Of a DNA stretch of 64,000 nt, positions 25,270 to 33,590 are shown piece after piece. The DNA comes from VRUE01 sp963715625. GTDB taxonomy: Bacteria; Actinomycetota; Thermoleophilia; Solirubrobacterales; 70-9. Every line of letters starts with the position of its first letter. The first letter of the stretch is position 1. The translations under genes were made by a program, and so were the position numbers. The DNA lies in contig OY970260.1 of assembly GCA_963715625.1 (NCBI GenBank), positions 1,860,001-1,924,000 of the forward strand, in the 5' to 3' direction. A model generated the notes under the pieces. It was not told the origin of the DNA, did not search any database, and saw only the letters and a program-made list of their open reading frames with translations.

Positions 25270-27417
25270 CTACTTGATGAAGAGCATCTCCTCGTACTTC
25301 GGCAGCGGCCAGAGGTCGTCGGCGACGACCTTCTCAAGCTTGTCCGCTGCCTCGCGCACGGCCCCGCTCTTGGCCAGCTGCTCGTCGCGGGCGAAGATCG
25401 CCAGCTCCAGCCCCTCCAGCTCGGTCGGCTCGGCGTTGGCCTTCTCGAGTGTGTCGAGGGCGGTCGAGAGCTCCTCGATCAGGCCGCGAACCTCGCCCTC
25501 CAGGGAGGAGACTCCGGCCTCGGAGATCAGCGCCAGGTGACGGAGCGCCGCCGGCAGGATCATCGTCTTGGCGATCGAGAACGTGGTCTCGGCCTCGATG
25601 TTGGCCCGCAGCGCGTACTGCTCGATCCAGACCTCGAAGCGGGACTCCAGCTCGCGCTTGGAGAGCACGCTGTAATTCTCGAAGGCGGCGACCGAGTTGT
25701 CGGCCATCACCTTGAGCAGCGCGTCCGGGGTGGTACGGAGGTTCTTCAGGCCGCGCTGCTCCGCCTCGGCGTGCCACTCCTCGGAGTAGTTGTCGCCGCC
25801 GAAGACGATCCGCTTGTTGGCCCCGTAGGACTCCTTGACGACCTCGATCACGGCCTCGGCGACGTCCATGCCGCCGCTCGCCTTCGCCTCCATCTTGTCG
25901 GCGAGCTCGTCGATCGCCTCGGCGACGATCGTGTTGAGCACCGTGTTTGGGAAGGCGAGCGACATGCTCGACCCCACCGCCCGGAACTCGAACTTGTTGC
26001 CGGTGAAGGCGAAGGGCGAGGTCCGGTTGCGGTCGCCGCCGTGCTTGGGCAGCGGCGGCAGCACCGTCGCGCCCAGGTCGAGGAAGGAGGCCGGCGTGTG
26101 CGGGTCGCCGGAGCCGCTCTCGATCGCGTCGAAGACCTTCTCCAGCTCGGAGCCGAGGAATATCGAGATGATCGCCGGCGGCGCCTCGTTGGCGCCGAGG
26201 CGGTGGTCCTGGCCGATGTCCGCGGCCGAGGCCCGCAGCAGGCCTTGGTGCTTGTTGACGGCCTGGATCACGGCCGCGCAGAAGAAGAGGAAGTGGGCGT
26301 TGTCGGCGGGTGTGTCGCCGGGCTCGAGCAGGTTGCTGCCCGTGTCGGTGCCCATCGACCAGTTGTTGTGCTTGCCCGAGCCGTTGATGCCGGCGAAGGG
26401 CTTCTCGTGCAGGAGGCAGACGAGGCCGTAGCGGCGCGCCACGTTTTCCAGCGTGCGCATAGCCAGCTGCTGGTGGTCGGAGCCGACGTTGGAGTTCTCG
26501 AAGACCGGCGCGATCTCGTACTGGCCCGGGGCGACCTCGTTGTGGCGGGTCTTGACCGGGATGCCGAGCATCCGCATCTCCAGCTCCGACTCCATCATGA
26601 AGGCGAGCACCCGCTCGGGGATCGTGCCGAAGTAGTGGTCGTCGAGTTCCTGGCCCTTGGGCGGCTTGGCGCCGAAGAGCGTGCGCCCGGTCGAGATCAG
26701 GTCGGGGCGCTCGAAGAAGTACTGCTCGTCGATCAGGAAGTACTCCTGCTCGGGCCCGACCGTGGTGAAGACGCGCTTGCTCTCGGTGTCGCCGAGCAGC
26801 TTCAGTGCCTTGATCGCGGAGCGCGAGAGGGCGTCCATCGAGCGCAGCAGCGGGATCTTCGCGTCGAGCGCCTCGCCGGTCCAGGAGGCGAAGGCGGTCG
26901 GGATGCAGAGCAGCGAGCCGTTCGGGTTGTCGAGGACGAAGGCCGGGCTGGTCGGGTCCCAGGCGGTGTAGCCGCGGGCCTCGAAGGTGGCGCGGACGCC
27001 GCCGGTGGGGAAGGAGGAGGCATCCGGCTCGCCCTGGATCAGCTCTTTACCGGAGAAGCCGGCCATCGCGCGGCCATCGCCGGCGGGCTCGAAGAAGGAG
27101 TCGTGCTTCTCGGCGGTCGAGCCGGTGAGGGGCTGGAAGACGTGGGTGAAGTGGGTCGCACCCTTCTCCAGCGCCCAGTCCTTCATCGCGGTGGCGACCG
27201 CGTTGGCCGTGGCGGAGTCGATCGCCTCGCCGCTTTCCAGGGCCGCCTGGAGGCGCTCGAAGACGTCGCCGGGCAGCCGTTCGCGCTGTACGGAGACGGA
27301 GAAGACGTTGGCGCCGAAGGCGTCGTTCTCGGGCTGGGTCAGGTCGAGAACGCCGAGGGCCTCCCCGTTGGCGCTCCACTGCGCTGCGGTCACGTTCTGC
27401 TGGCGGATACGGGTCAT
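25270..27417 (-). CDS. glnN: glutamine synthetase type III
   Basis: A 715-residue GSIII, which makes glutamine from glutamate, ammonium and ATP. Family marks are the length, the N-terminal FSGKELIQGEPDASSFPTGG region, GPEQEYFLID, NEVAPGQYEIAPVFE with GSDHQQ, NGSGKHNNWSMGT (ammonium/ATP site) and NRTSPFAFTGNKFEFR. GAAAGAAG before the ATG at 27417 is a plausible ribosome site. A TTGTACCCGGGTACAA palindrome lies 117 bases upstream and may be regulatory. An ammonium transporter and PII protein occur at 32 and 41 kb. Confidence 0.95.
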   Translation of the reverse strand: MTRIRQQNVTAAQWSANGEALGVLDLTQPENDAFGANVFSVSVQRERLPGDVFERLQAALESGEAIDSATANAVATAMKDWALEKGATHFTHVFQPLTGSTAEKHDSFFEPAGDGRAMAGFSGKELIQGEPDASSFPTGGVRATFEARGYTAWDPTSPAFVLDNPNGSLLCIPTAFASWTGEALDAKIPLLRSMDALSRSAIKALKLLGDTESKRVFTTVGPEQEYFLIDEQYFFERPDLISTGRTLFGAKPPKGQELDDHYFGTIPERVLAFMMESELEMRMLGIPVKTRHNEVAPGQYEIAPVFENSNVGSDHQQLAMRTLENVARRYGLVCLLHEKPFAGINGSGKHNNWSMGTDTGSNLLEPGDTPADNAHFLFFCAAVIQAVNKHQGLLRASAADIGQDHRLGANEAPPAIISIFLGSELEKVFDAIESGSGDPHTPASFLDLGATVLPPLPKHGGDRNRTSPFAFTGNKFEFRAVGSSMSLAFPNTVLNTIVAEAIDELADKMEAKASGGMDVAEAVIEVVKESYGANKRIVFGGDNYSEEWHAEAEQRGLKNLRTTPDALLKVMADNSVAAFENYSVLSKRELESRFEVWIEQYALRANIEAETTFSIAKTMILPAALRHLALISEAGVSSLEGEVRGLIEELSTALDTLEKANAEPTELEGLELAIFARDEQLAKSGAVREAADKLEKVVADDLWPLPKYEEMLFIK

Positions 27418-27533
27418 CGCTTCTTTCGTCCCTCGCTTGGCGTCGCGCCCTGTCGGCGGGCACGGTCGGTTACCGGTCCACTCCCTTTGAAGAGCCGAAA
27501 AGAGAGACTAGTGCCAATCGTCGGGAGATGCCT

Positions 27534-27575
27534 TTGTACCCGGGTACAAGGATCGCCGCGGGCCCTTGTACCCGG
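27534..27575. promoter_or_regulatory. TTGTACCCGGGTACAA palindrome plus a third half-site
   Basis: A perfect 16-base palindrome at 27534-27549 is followed after 16 bases by another TTGTACCCGG (27566-27575). Three copies of the half-site upstream of glnN suggest cooperative binding of a dimeric regulator or a stable hairpin. Confidence 0.45.
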
Positions 27576-27656
27576 CGTCGTCACGGATTCAGCGGCCGCT
27601 TCCCGATCGTTCCTCGAAACGCCGCACCTCATCCCATAGCCACCGTGACCTCCGGT

Positions 27657-27701
27657 CGCGGTCGTCATTTCAACCGTCTTCCGGGAGAAATGACGACCGC
27701 G
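27657..27701. repeat. family 4 palindrome, left of the AbiEi-like gene
   Basis: CGCGGTCGTCATTT and AAATGACGACCGCG form a perfect 14-base stem around a 17-base loop. The same sequence forms the hairpin at 28698-28740 on the other side of the gene. Single-sided copies of the right arm follow at 27755-27773 and 28751-28769. Confidence 0.85.
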
Positions 27702-27750
27702 GATGCGGAGTAGGGGGAGAGAACGCCGCGCTGTCGCCTTATTGACCTGC

Positions 27751-28728
27751 ATGCGGGAGAAAAGACGACCGCGTTGGGAGGAGGGGAGCGGCCACCATGC
27801 CCTTGCCACGATGGCCGAGCGCCAGCACGGCGTCGTCTCGATCCGCCAGTTGCTCGGACCGCTCGGCTACTCGCGCAGCGCGGTCTCTCGGGCCGTCGCC
27901 TCCGGTCGCCTACACCGCTTGTACACCGGCGTATATGCGGTTGGCCATGCGCGGCTGTCGAGACACGGGCACTCTCTCGCCGCCGTGCTCGCCTGCGGTC
28001 CCGAGGCTCTGCTCAGTCACCTCTCCGCTGCATGGCTTTGGGAGGTCTCAGGCCAGGGACCCGCACCGTTTCACGTCACTGGCCCGGTTCGTCGCCGACG
28101 CCGGCTGCCGGTGCGCATTCACCATTCCCAGATACTCGAGCCCGCGGACCGCGCGGTCGTTGACAACATTCCGGTGACCGCCCTATCACGCACATTCCTC
28201 GATGTCGCAGCCACAGCGCCCGGACGACTTCCGCGCATCCTCGATCTGGCGGAGCAGCGTGGCCTTTTCGACCTCGTCGCGATCGAAGAGCTCTTGGGGC
28301 GCGCGGGGCGGCATCATGGAGTCGGGCCTCTCAAACGGGCGCTTCGTATCTATCGCCCCGCCGACCTGACCTTCTCCGGGCTCGAGCGACGCTTCCTGGA
28401 AGCGGTTCGTGACGCTGGGCTGCCGTCTCCATCGGCCAACGTGTCAGTTGACGGCTACATGCTCGACGCGTATTGGCCGGAGTTCCTCTTCGCCGTTGAA
28501 CTTGACGTCTTCGACTTTCATGGGAGCCACGCTTCGTTCGAGAGCGATCGACGGCGACAGGAGGAGCTGAAGCTGCATGGGGTCGAGATGATCCGAATCA
28601 CCGGCCCGCGCTTCGACGCCGATCCCGATGAAGTCATCGACCGTCTCGGGCGTCACCTCGGCCAGCGCAGGCGTGAACTGGCGAGCCACCATCCTCAGCG
28701 GTCGTCATTTCAACCGGATCGCGGTTGA
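27751..28728 (+). CDS. AbiEi-type winged-helix / DUF559-like nuclease protein
   Basis: About 325 residues. The N-terminal part (HGVVSIRQLLGPLGYSRSAV, GRLHRLYTGVYAVGH) is the winged-helix found in AbiEi-type antitoxin-domain proteins. The C-terminal part has a PD-(D/E)xK/Vsr-like core as in DUF559: DAYWPEFLFAVELDVFDFHG, FESDRRRQEELKLHG, MIRITGPRF. No cognate AbiEii nucleotidyltransferase is adjacent, so it stands alone. Start ATG at 27751 lies in a repeat half-site; 27703 or 27810 are alternatives. The last residues (RSSFQPDRG) and the stop are encoded by the right hairpin. Function unknown; nuclease or regulator are both possible. Confidence 0.75.
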   Translation: MREKRRPRWEEGSGHHALATMAERQHGVVSIRQLLGPLGYSRSAVSRAVASGRLHRLYTGVYAVGHARLSRHGHSLAAVLACGPEALLSHLSAAWLWEVSGQGPAPFHVTGPVRRRRRLPVRIHHSQILEPADRAVVDNIPVTALSRTFLDVAATAPGRLPRILDLAEQRGLFDLVAIEELLGRAGRHHGVGPLKRALRIYRPADLTFSGLERRFLEAVRDAGLPSPSANVSVDGYMLDAYWPEFLFAVELDVFDFHGSHASFESDRRRQEELKLHGVEMIRITGPRFDADPDEVIDRLGRHLGQRRRELASHHPQRSSFQPDRG

Positions 28729-28740
28729 AATGACGACCGC
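28698..28740. repeat. family 4 palindrome, right of the AbiEi-like gene
   Basis: Perfect 19-base arms (GCGGTCGTCATTTCAACCG and complement) with a five-base loop. The stop codon of the AbiEi-like gene (28726-28728) lies inside it. A further half-site, GGGACATATGACGACCGCG, follows at 28751-28769. Confidence 0.88.
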
Positions 28741-28825
28741 CAGCGGGTTCGGGACATATGACGACCGCGTTAGCGATTGTTCCGGCAGGTAGCCTTCGCC
28801 GCCCACTACGGAGGAATCGCAACCA

Positions 28826-30826
28826 ATGTTCGTCTCGAAGGCCGCCGTCGTCGGCGGCGGCACCATGGGCGGCGAGATCGCGCAGGCGATCGCCGCGGCC
28901 GACATCCCCGTCGTCGTCAAGGACGTCGAGCAGAAGTTCGTCGGCGCCGCGCTGGAGAAGGCGCGCGCGGTCACCGAGGGCCAGCTCGCCCGCCTGGTCA
29001 AGAAGGAGAAGCTGACCCAGGAGCAGGCCGACGCCCGCCTCGCCGAGGTGATGGGCCTGGTCACAGGAACCACGACATACGAGGAGCTCGGCGACGTCGA
29101 CTTCGTCGTCGAGGCGGTTCCCGAGCGGATGGAGATCAAGCAGGCGGTCTTCCGCGAGCTCGACGCGGCCACGCCCGGCCACGCGATCCTGGCCTCCAAC
29201 ACCTCCTCGCTCTCGATCACCGAGATGGCCGAGACGACGCTGCGGCCCGACAAGGTCGTCGGCTTCCACTTCTTCTACCCGGCCTCGGTGATGCCGCTGG
29301 TCGAGGTGATCGCCGGCGAGGACACCTCCGAGGAGACGGCCACCGTCGCCTACAACTTCGCCCAGGCGGTCAAGAAGCAGCCGATCGTCTGCGGCGAGGT
29401 CCCCGGCTTCGTCGTCAACCGGATCCTGATGGCGACGATCGGCGAGATCTGGCGTGCCCAGGAGGAGCAGGGCCTCTCCCTGAAGGCGATCGACGAGGCG
29501 ATCGCAGGTGCCCAGCTGGCGCCGATGGGCCCCTTCTTCCTCACCGACCTGCTCGGGCTCGACACGGTGCTGCACGTCGCCGAGCACCTCGCCGAGTCCT
29601 ACGGCGAGACCTTCTACGTCCACCAGGGCCTGAAGCAGCTCGTCGCCGACGGCAAGCTCGGCGCCAAGTCCGGCGGCGAGGGCTTCTTCAGGGACGGCGA
29701 GCAGAACGTCCCCGGCGAGGCCGAGCCCGACGCCGGGGAGATGGTCGCGATGTTCACCTGCCGGGCGCTGATCGAGGCCTGCCTGCTGGTCGAGGAGGGC
29801 GTCTGCTCGGTCCGGGACATCGACGTCGGGATGATGGCCGGCGCCGGCCTCGACCCGCGCAAAGGCCTGCTGCCGCCGTTCTGGAAAGCAGACGTCGAGG
29901 GCCTCGACAAGGTGCTGGAGCGGATGGAGGGCCTGCAGGAGCGCTACGGCGACCGCTTCGCCCCGCCGGTCCTGCTGCGCCGTCTCGTCGCCCAGGGCCG
30001 CTTCGGGATGGCATCGGGCCAGGGCTTCTATCCCTATCCGCAGCCCGACGACGGCGAGCAGGCCGAGACGGTGAAGCTGGAGACGCGCGGCGAGGTGGCG
30101 ATCGCCTGGCTCGCCAACGCGCCGATGAACGCCGTCTCGCCCGACGTGATCCGCGACCTGAAGACGGTCTGGGAGCGGGTCAAGGCAGCGGGTGGGGTGG
30201 GAGCGATGGTGATCGCCTCCTCGGTCCCGGTCGTCTTCTCGGCCGGTGCCGACATCAAGGCCTTCACCCAGATGGACGAGAGCGGGGGCGAGGAGCTGAT
30301 CCACACCGCCCACGCCCTGCTGCGCGATTTCGGCCAGGCCGGGGTGGCGACGGTCGCCGCCGTCAACGCGCTCGCCTTCGGCGGCGGCTGCGAGCTGGCG
30401 ATGGCCTGCGACGTCCGGATCGCCGCCGAGGCGGCCGTCTTCGGCCAGCCCGAGGTGAAGCTGGGCATCATCCCCGGCTTCGGCGGCACCCAGCGCCTGC
30501 CTCGCCTGGTCGGGCCGAACAAGGCACTGGAGATGAACCTGGCCGGCGACGCGATCCTCGCCGGCGAGGCGCTCGAATCCGGCCTGGCAAACCGCGTCGT
30601 CCCCGACCACGAGCTGTTCGAGACCGCCTTGATGTGGGGCCGCAAGCTGGCCGGCCAGGCGCCGGTCGCGGTCGAGCAGATCAAGCTCGTCTCGCATGCA
30701 GGCGACCTGGACCAGGGCATCGAGGCCGAGAAGCAGGGCTTCGCCACCGCCTTCCGCAGCGCCGATGCCCAGGAGGGCATCTCGGCCTTCCTCGCCAAGC
30801 GAACCCCCAAATGGCGCGGCAGATAA
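28826..30826 (+). CDS. fused 3-hydroxyacyl-CoA dehydrogenase / enoyl-CoA hydratase
   Basis: A 666-residue bifunctional beta-oxidation enzyme. The dehydrogenase comes first: Rossmann GGGTMG at residues 10-15, SNTSSLSI, GFHFFYPA and VPGFVVNRIL. The crotonase-fold domain (from about 430) follows with ANAPMNAVSPD, FSAGADIKAF (oxyanion loop), NALAFGGGCELAMACD and FGQPEVKLGIIPGFGGTQRL. This order is the reverse of E. coli FadB. GGAGG precedes the ATG. With the acyl-CoA dehydrogenase at 8.6 kb it covers three of the four cycle steps. Hairpins with a half-site lie directly upstream. Confidence 0.93.
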   Translation: MFVSKAAVVGGGTMGGEIAQAIAAADIPVVVKDVEQKFVGAALEKARAVTEGQLARLVKKEKLTQEQADARLAEVMGLVTGTTTYEELGDVDFVVEAVPERMEIKQAVFRELDAATPGHAILASNTSSLSITEMAETTLRPDKVVGFHFFYPASVMPLVEVIAGEDTSEETATVAYNFAQAVKKQPIVCGEVPGFVVNRILMATIGEIWRAQEEQGLSLKAIDEAIAGAQLAPMGPFFLTDLLGLDTVLHVAEHLAESYGETFYVHQGLKQLVADGKLGAKSGGEGFFRDGEQNVPGEAEPDAGEMVAMFTCRALIEACLLVEEGVCSVRDIDVGMMAGAGLDPRKGLLPPFWKADVEGLDKVLERMEGLQERYGDRFAPPVLLRRLVAQGRFGMASGQGFYPYPQPDDGEQAETVKLETRGEVAIAWLANAPMNAVSPDVIRDLKTVWERVKAAGGVGAMVIASSVPVVFSAGADIKAFTQMDESGGEELIHTAHALLRDFGQAGVATVAAVNALAFGGGCELAMACDVRIAAEAAVFGQPEVKLGIIPGFGGTQRLPRLVGPNKALEMNLAGDAILAGEALESGLANRVVPDHELFETALMWGRKLAGQAPVAVEQIKLVSHAGDLDQGIEAEKQGFATAFRSADAQEGISAFLAKRTPKWRGR

Positions 30827-30838
30827 CCGACAGCCGGG

Positions 30839-30887
30839 GCCGACGGGCCTCAAAGGAGACTCATAGGCGTATTTCAGGCCCGTCGGC
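30839..30887. repeat. 49-base hairpin family 2, copy a
   Basis: GCCGACGGGCCT and its complement frame TCAAAGGAGAC and a TTTC box. It lies between the HAD/ECH fusion stop and the sirtuin start. The same element in inverse orientation is at 43712-43760, identical outside about eight loop bases. Confidence 0.85.
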
Positions 30888-30891
30888 GGGG

Positions 30892-31626
30892 GTGGAGCGG
30901 CTGGCGGGGCTGGTCCGGGAGTCGCGGTGCACCGTGGCGCTGACGGGGGCGGGGATCTCGGTGCCGTCGGGGATCCCGGACTTCCGTACCCCGGAGACGG
31001 GACTGTGGGCCAACGTCGACCCGATGGAGGTCGCCCACATCGACGTCTTCGAGCGCGATCCGGCCCGCTTCTGGTCTTACTACCGGCCGCGCTTCCACTC
31101 GCTCGGCGGCAAGCGGCCGAACCGTGCGCACGAGGCGCTGGCGGGGCTGGAGCGCCGAGGGCTGCTGGAGGGCGTGATCACGCAGAACATCGACCGCCTG
31201 CACCGGGCGGCGGGGTCGGAGTGCGTGATCGAGGTGCACGGCTCGATCGAGACCTCGACCTGCCGGGAGTGCGCGGCCAGCTACGGGATCGAGGAGGTCG
31301 ACGGCCTCTTCGGCGACGACGGCGTCGCCGTCTGCGACGCCTGCGGCGGCCCGGTCAAGCCCGATGTCGTCCTCTTCGGCGAGATGCTGCCGGAGCGGGC
31401 GATGGCGGAGGCGCACGACCTGGCGGCACGGGCCGAGCTGATGCTCTGCATCGGCACCTCGCTCGTCGTCCATCCCGTCGCCGCCCTGCCAGGCGTCACG
31501 CTGGAAAGCGGTGGCCGGCTGGCGATCGTCACCAAGGGATCGACCCCCTACGACGGCGAGGCCGCGGTCAGGCTCGAAGGCGAGATCGACGAGGAGCTGG
31601 GTGCCCTGGCCGCGGCGCTGGGCTAG
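30892..31626 (+). CDS. NAD-dependent protein deacylase, sirtuin family
   Basis: A 244-residue SIR2/CobB-type enzyme that removes acyl groups from lysines using NAD+. Motifs: TGAGISVPSGIPDFR (NAD loop), TQNIDRLH, EVHGSIE (catalytic His), two CxxC zinc pairs (CREC, CDAC), KPDVVLFGE and GTSLVVHPVAALP. The GTG at 30892 follows the family 2 hairpin by four bases, so the leader carries that structure. All active-site residues are present. Confidence 0.92.
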   Translation: MERLAGLVRESRCTVALTGAGISVPSGIPDFRTPETGLWANVDPMEVAHIDVFERDPARFWSYYRPRFHSLGGKRPNRAHEALAGLERRGLLEGVITQNIDRLHRAAGSECVIEVHGSIETSTCRECAASYGIEEVDGLFGDDGVAVCDACGGPVKPDVVLFGEMLPERAMAEAHDLAARAELMLCIGTSLVVHPVAALPGVTLESGGRLAIVTKGSTPYDGEAAVRLEGEIDEELGALAAALG

Positions 31627-31654
31627 GCAGTGCCGCGACCGGGGGCGCCGCGGC

Positions 31655-31978
31655 TCAGAGCTTGACGCCCTGTCGTTCGCACTCGGCGACGATCGTGTCC
31701 GCTCGCGGCGATTCGGACGCGAAGGGGGCGGCGCGGGCGCACTTCGCCTCCGCCTCGGCGCCGCAGCCGTTGATGAATTCGGCGCCGACGATCCCGGCGA
31801 CCTCGGCGTGGATGCAGCCCATCGGTGTAGGCGGGTTGCTGTCGCCGGCGGTCGCGAAGACGACGGCGAGCATCGCGACCACGGTCACCGCAAGGGCGAT
31901 CGAGGCGGCCCTGATCTCGCGTGAGCTCAGCTTGTAGAGCGGCGTCGTCTGCCGCTCGTAATGTCCTTCAAGTGGCAT
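31655..31978 (-). CDS. small membrane protein with cysteine-rich outer part
   Basis: 107 residues from the ATG at 31978: PLEGHYERQTTPLYKLSSRE is cytoplasmic-looking, a helix (SIALAVTVVAMLAVVFATAG) spans the membrane, and the rest has four cysteines (MGCIH, NGCGAEAEAKCAR, ECERQG) that could form disulfides outside. No named family, though the N-terminal pattern is one I associate with short actinobacterial membrane proteins. Convergent with the sirtuin gene and divergent from amt. Confidence 0.65.
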   Translation of the reverse strand: MPLEGHYERQTTPLYKLSSREIRAASIALAVTVVAMLAVVFATAGDSNPPTPMGCIHAEVAGIVGAEFINGCGAEAEAKCARAAPFASESPRADTIVAECERQGVKL

Positions 31979-32049
31979 GCCGGGCAGGTTATAGGCCCGC
32001 CTGGGCCTGCACTGCGCCAGCGTGGCGAAGATTTGGCGCCGATCTTTAG

Positions 32050-32057
32050 ACACGTGT
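32050..32057. promoter_or_regulatory. short palindrome in the amt upstream region
   Basis: ACACGTGT, followed by an overlapping TACGTA, lies 80 bases before the amt start in the divergent promoter region. Weak evidence for a regulator site; it may be chance. Confidence 0.2.
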
Positions 32058-32136
32058 ACGTAGTGGCACGGGCCTCGTGGCGGGAGGGTTTGGCGGTCCG
32101 CGAAGCATCTAGTCGAGAAAGGAACTAACTCTTCTT

Positions 32137-33492
32137 ATGGAATGGCTGAACGAAGGCGCCAACTCATGGCAGCTAACGGCCGCGACCCTGGTGGGCCTGA
32201 TGAGCATTCCCGGCCTGGTTGTGCTCTACGGCGGGGTGATGCAGAAGCGCTGGTCGGTGAACTCGATGATGATGGCGTTCGTCGCCTTCGCGATCGTGCT
32301 CATTCTCTGGGTGCTCGTCGGCTTCAAGATGGGCTTCGGCGAGCCGATACACGCGATCTCCGACAGCGGCTTCTTCGGCAACCTCCTGGGTAAGCCGGAA
32401 TCGATCCTGGGCAGCGCCGACCTGCTGAAGCAGGCGCACATCCCGGAGCTGGCGGAAGAAGAATTCCTCTTCCCGCAATCGACGCTCGCGTACTTCCAGA
32501 TCGTCTTCGCGGCAATCACGCCGATCCTGATGCTGGGCTCCGTGCTCGGCCGGATCAACTTCAAGGCGTGGATCCCGTTCGTCGCCCTCTGGACGCTGTG
32601 CTGCTACACGTTCAACGCCTTCCTGATCTGGGGCGGTGGCTTCTTCGCCCAGCAGGGCGCGCTCGACTACTCGGGCGGTTACGTGATCCACCTCGCCGCC
32701 GGCGTCTCCGGCTTCATCGCCGCGGCGGTGATCGGGCCGCGCCTGCAGCGCGATCGCGAGGTCAACGCGCCGAACAACCTGGCGATGGTCGCCGTCGGCG
32801 CCGGGCTGCTGTGGATGGGCTGGAACGGCTTCAACGGCGGCGACTGGTACAGCGCCGGCGAAATCGCTTCCGCCTCGGTGCTCAACACCAACCTCTGCAC
32901 CGCGGTCGCCTTCCTCATGTGGATCGCTCTCGACTACATGACCGGCCGCAAGCCGAGCCTGATCGGCTCCGTCAACGGCATGATCGTCGGCCTCGTCGCG
33001 ATCACCCCCGGCGCCGGCTTCGTCAACGGCTGGGGCGCGATCATCATCGGCGTCGTCGCCTCGACGATCGTCTACCTGGCGCTCAACTACCTGAGCCGGG
33101 CGGCGCCCTTCCGCAACGTCAACGACACGCTCGGGGTCGTGTACACGCACGGCTTCGCCGGCGTCGCCGGCGGCCTCCTGGTCGGGATCTTCGCCAATAA
33201 CCTGATGGCCGGCGAACACGAAGGCCTGATCTCCGGCGGCGGGCTGCACCTCCTCTGGGTCCAGGCCTACACGGCCGCGTGGGTGATCGGGTTCTCCGCG
33301 ATCATGACCTACATCCTGCTCAAGGTCGTCGGCATCTTCGTCCCACTGCGGATGTCCGAGGCCGAAATGGAGGAGGGCGACATCGCCGTCCACGGCCACG
33401 AGGTGTACCCGTCCGACGTGCCGTCGCTCGGGTATCCGGATGGGGTCCCGGCGCAGGCTGCATCTGCACCTGCACCGGAAGCCTCCGGCTAG
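32137..33492 (+). CDS. amt: ammonium transporter Amt
   Basis: A 451-residue trimeric ammonium channel with 11 predicted helices. Family motifs: GLVVLYGGVMQKR, the pore region with AFLIWGGGFFAQQGALDYSGGYVIHLAAGVSGF (twin-His first member), WMGWNGFNGGDW and THGFAGVAGGLLVGIF (second His). The C-terminal cytoplasmic tail ends in an alanine/proline-rich stretch. GAAAGGAAC upstream of the ATG is the ribosome site. PII, which usually gates Amt, is encoded 8 kb away rather than next door. Confidence 0.95.
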   Translation: MEWLNEGANSWQLTAATLVGLMSIPGLVVLYGGVMQKRWSVNSMMMAFVAFAIVLILWVLVGFKMGFGEPIHAISDSGFFGNLLGKPESILGSADLLKQAHIPELAEEEFLFPQSTLAYFQIVFAAITPILMLGSVLGRINFKAWIPFVALWTLCCYTFNAFLIWGGGFFAQQGALDYSGGYVIHLAAGVSGFIAAAVIGPRLQRDREVNAPNNLAMVAVGAGLLWMGWNGFNGGDWYSAGEIASASVLNTNLCTAVAFLMWIALDYMTGRKPSLIGSVNGMIVGLVAITPGAGFVNGWGAIIIGVVASTIVYLALNYLSRAAPFRNVNDTLGVVYTHGFAGVAGGLLVGIFANNLMAGEHEGLISGGGLHLLWVQAYTAAWVIGFSAIMTYILLKVVGIFVPLRMSEAEMEEGDIAVHGHEVYPSDVPSLGYPDGVPAQAASAPAPEASG

Positions 33493-33540
33493 GCAAACCG
33501 GCCCGGGCCCTGGCACCCGGCCGATCCACGAGGAAGCGAT

Positions 33541-33565
33541 CCGCCCCCGACTCTCCCGGGGGCGG
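33541..33565. terminator. GC hairpin between amt and the convergent LysR gene
   Basis: CCGCCCCC and GGGGGCGG with a nine-base loop, followed on the plus strand by TTCGCTTCTC. It is 49 bases after amt and 25 bases from the convergent LysR stop and probably serves as a bidirectional terminator. Confidence 0.65.
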
Positions 33566-33590
33566 TTCGCTTCTCGGGGCCCTCGACGGG

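Larger units (their letters stand above)
27418..27750. other. gene-free stretch between glnN and the AbiEi-like gene
   Basis: About 330 bases with the glnN leader, the palindrome cluster at 27534-27575 and the bracketing hairpin at 27657-27701. An in-frame ATG at 27703 could extend the next gene into this stretch. Confidence 0.6.

Noticed and set aside
27751..28728. Complete AbiE toxin-antitoxin pair
   Set aside because: No AbiEii nucleotidyltransferase gene is adjacent; the next gene is a beta-oxidation enzyme. Only the AbiEi-type winged helix is present, fused to a nuclease-like domain.
27534..28769. CRISPR array
   Set aside because: Repeated GACGACCGC and GTACCCGG words are few, irregularly spaced and part of hairpins; there are no spacers of equal length and no cas genes.
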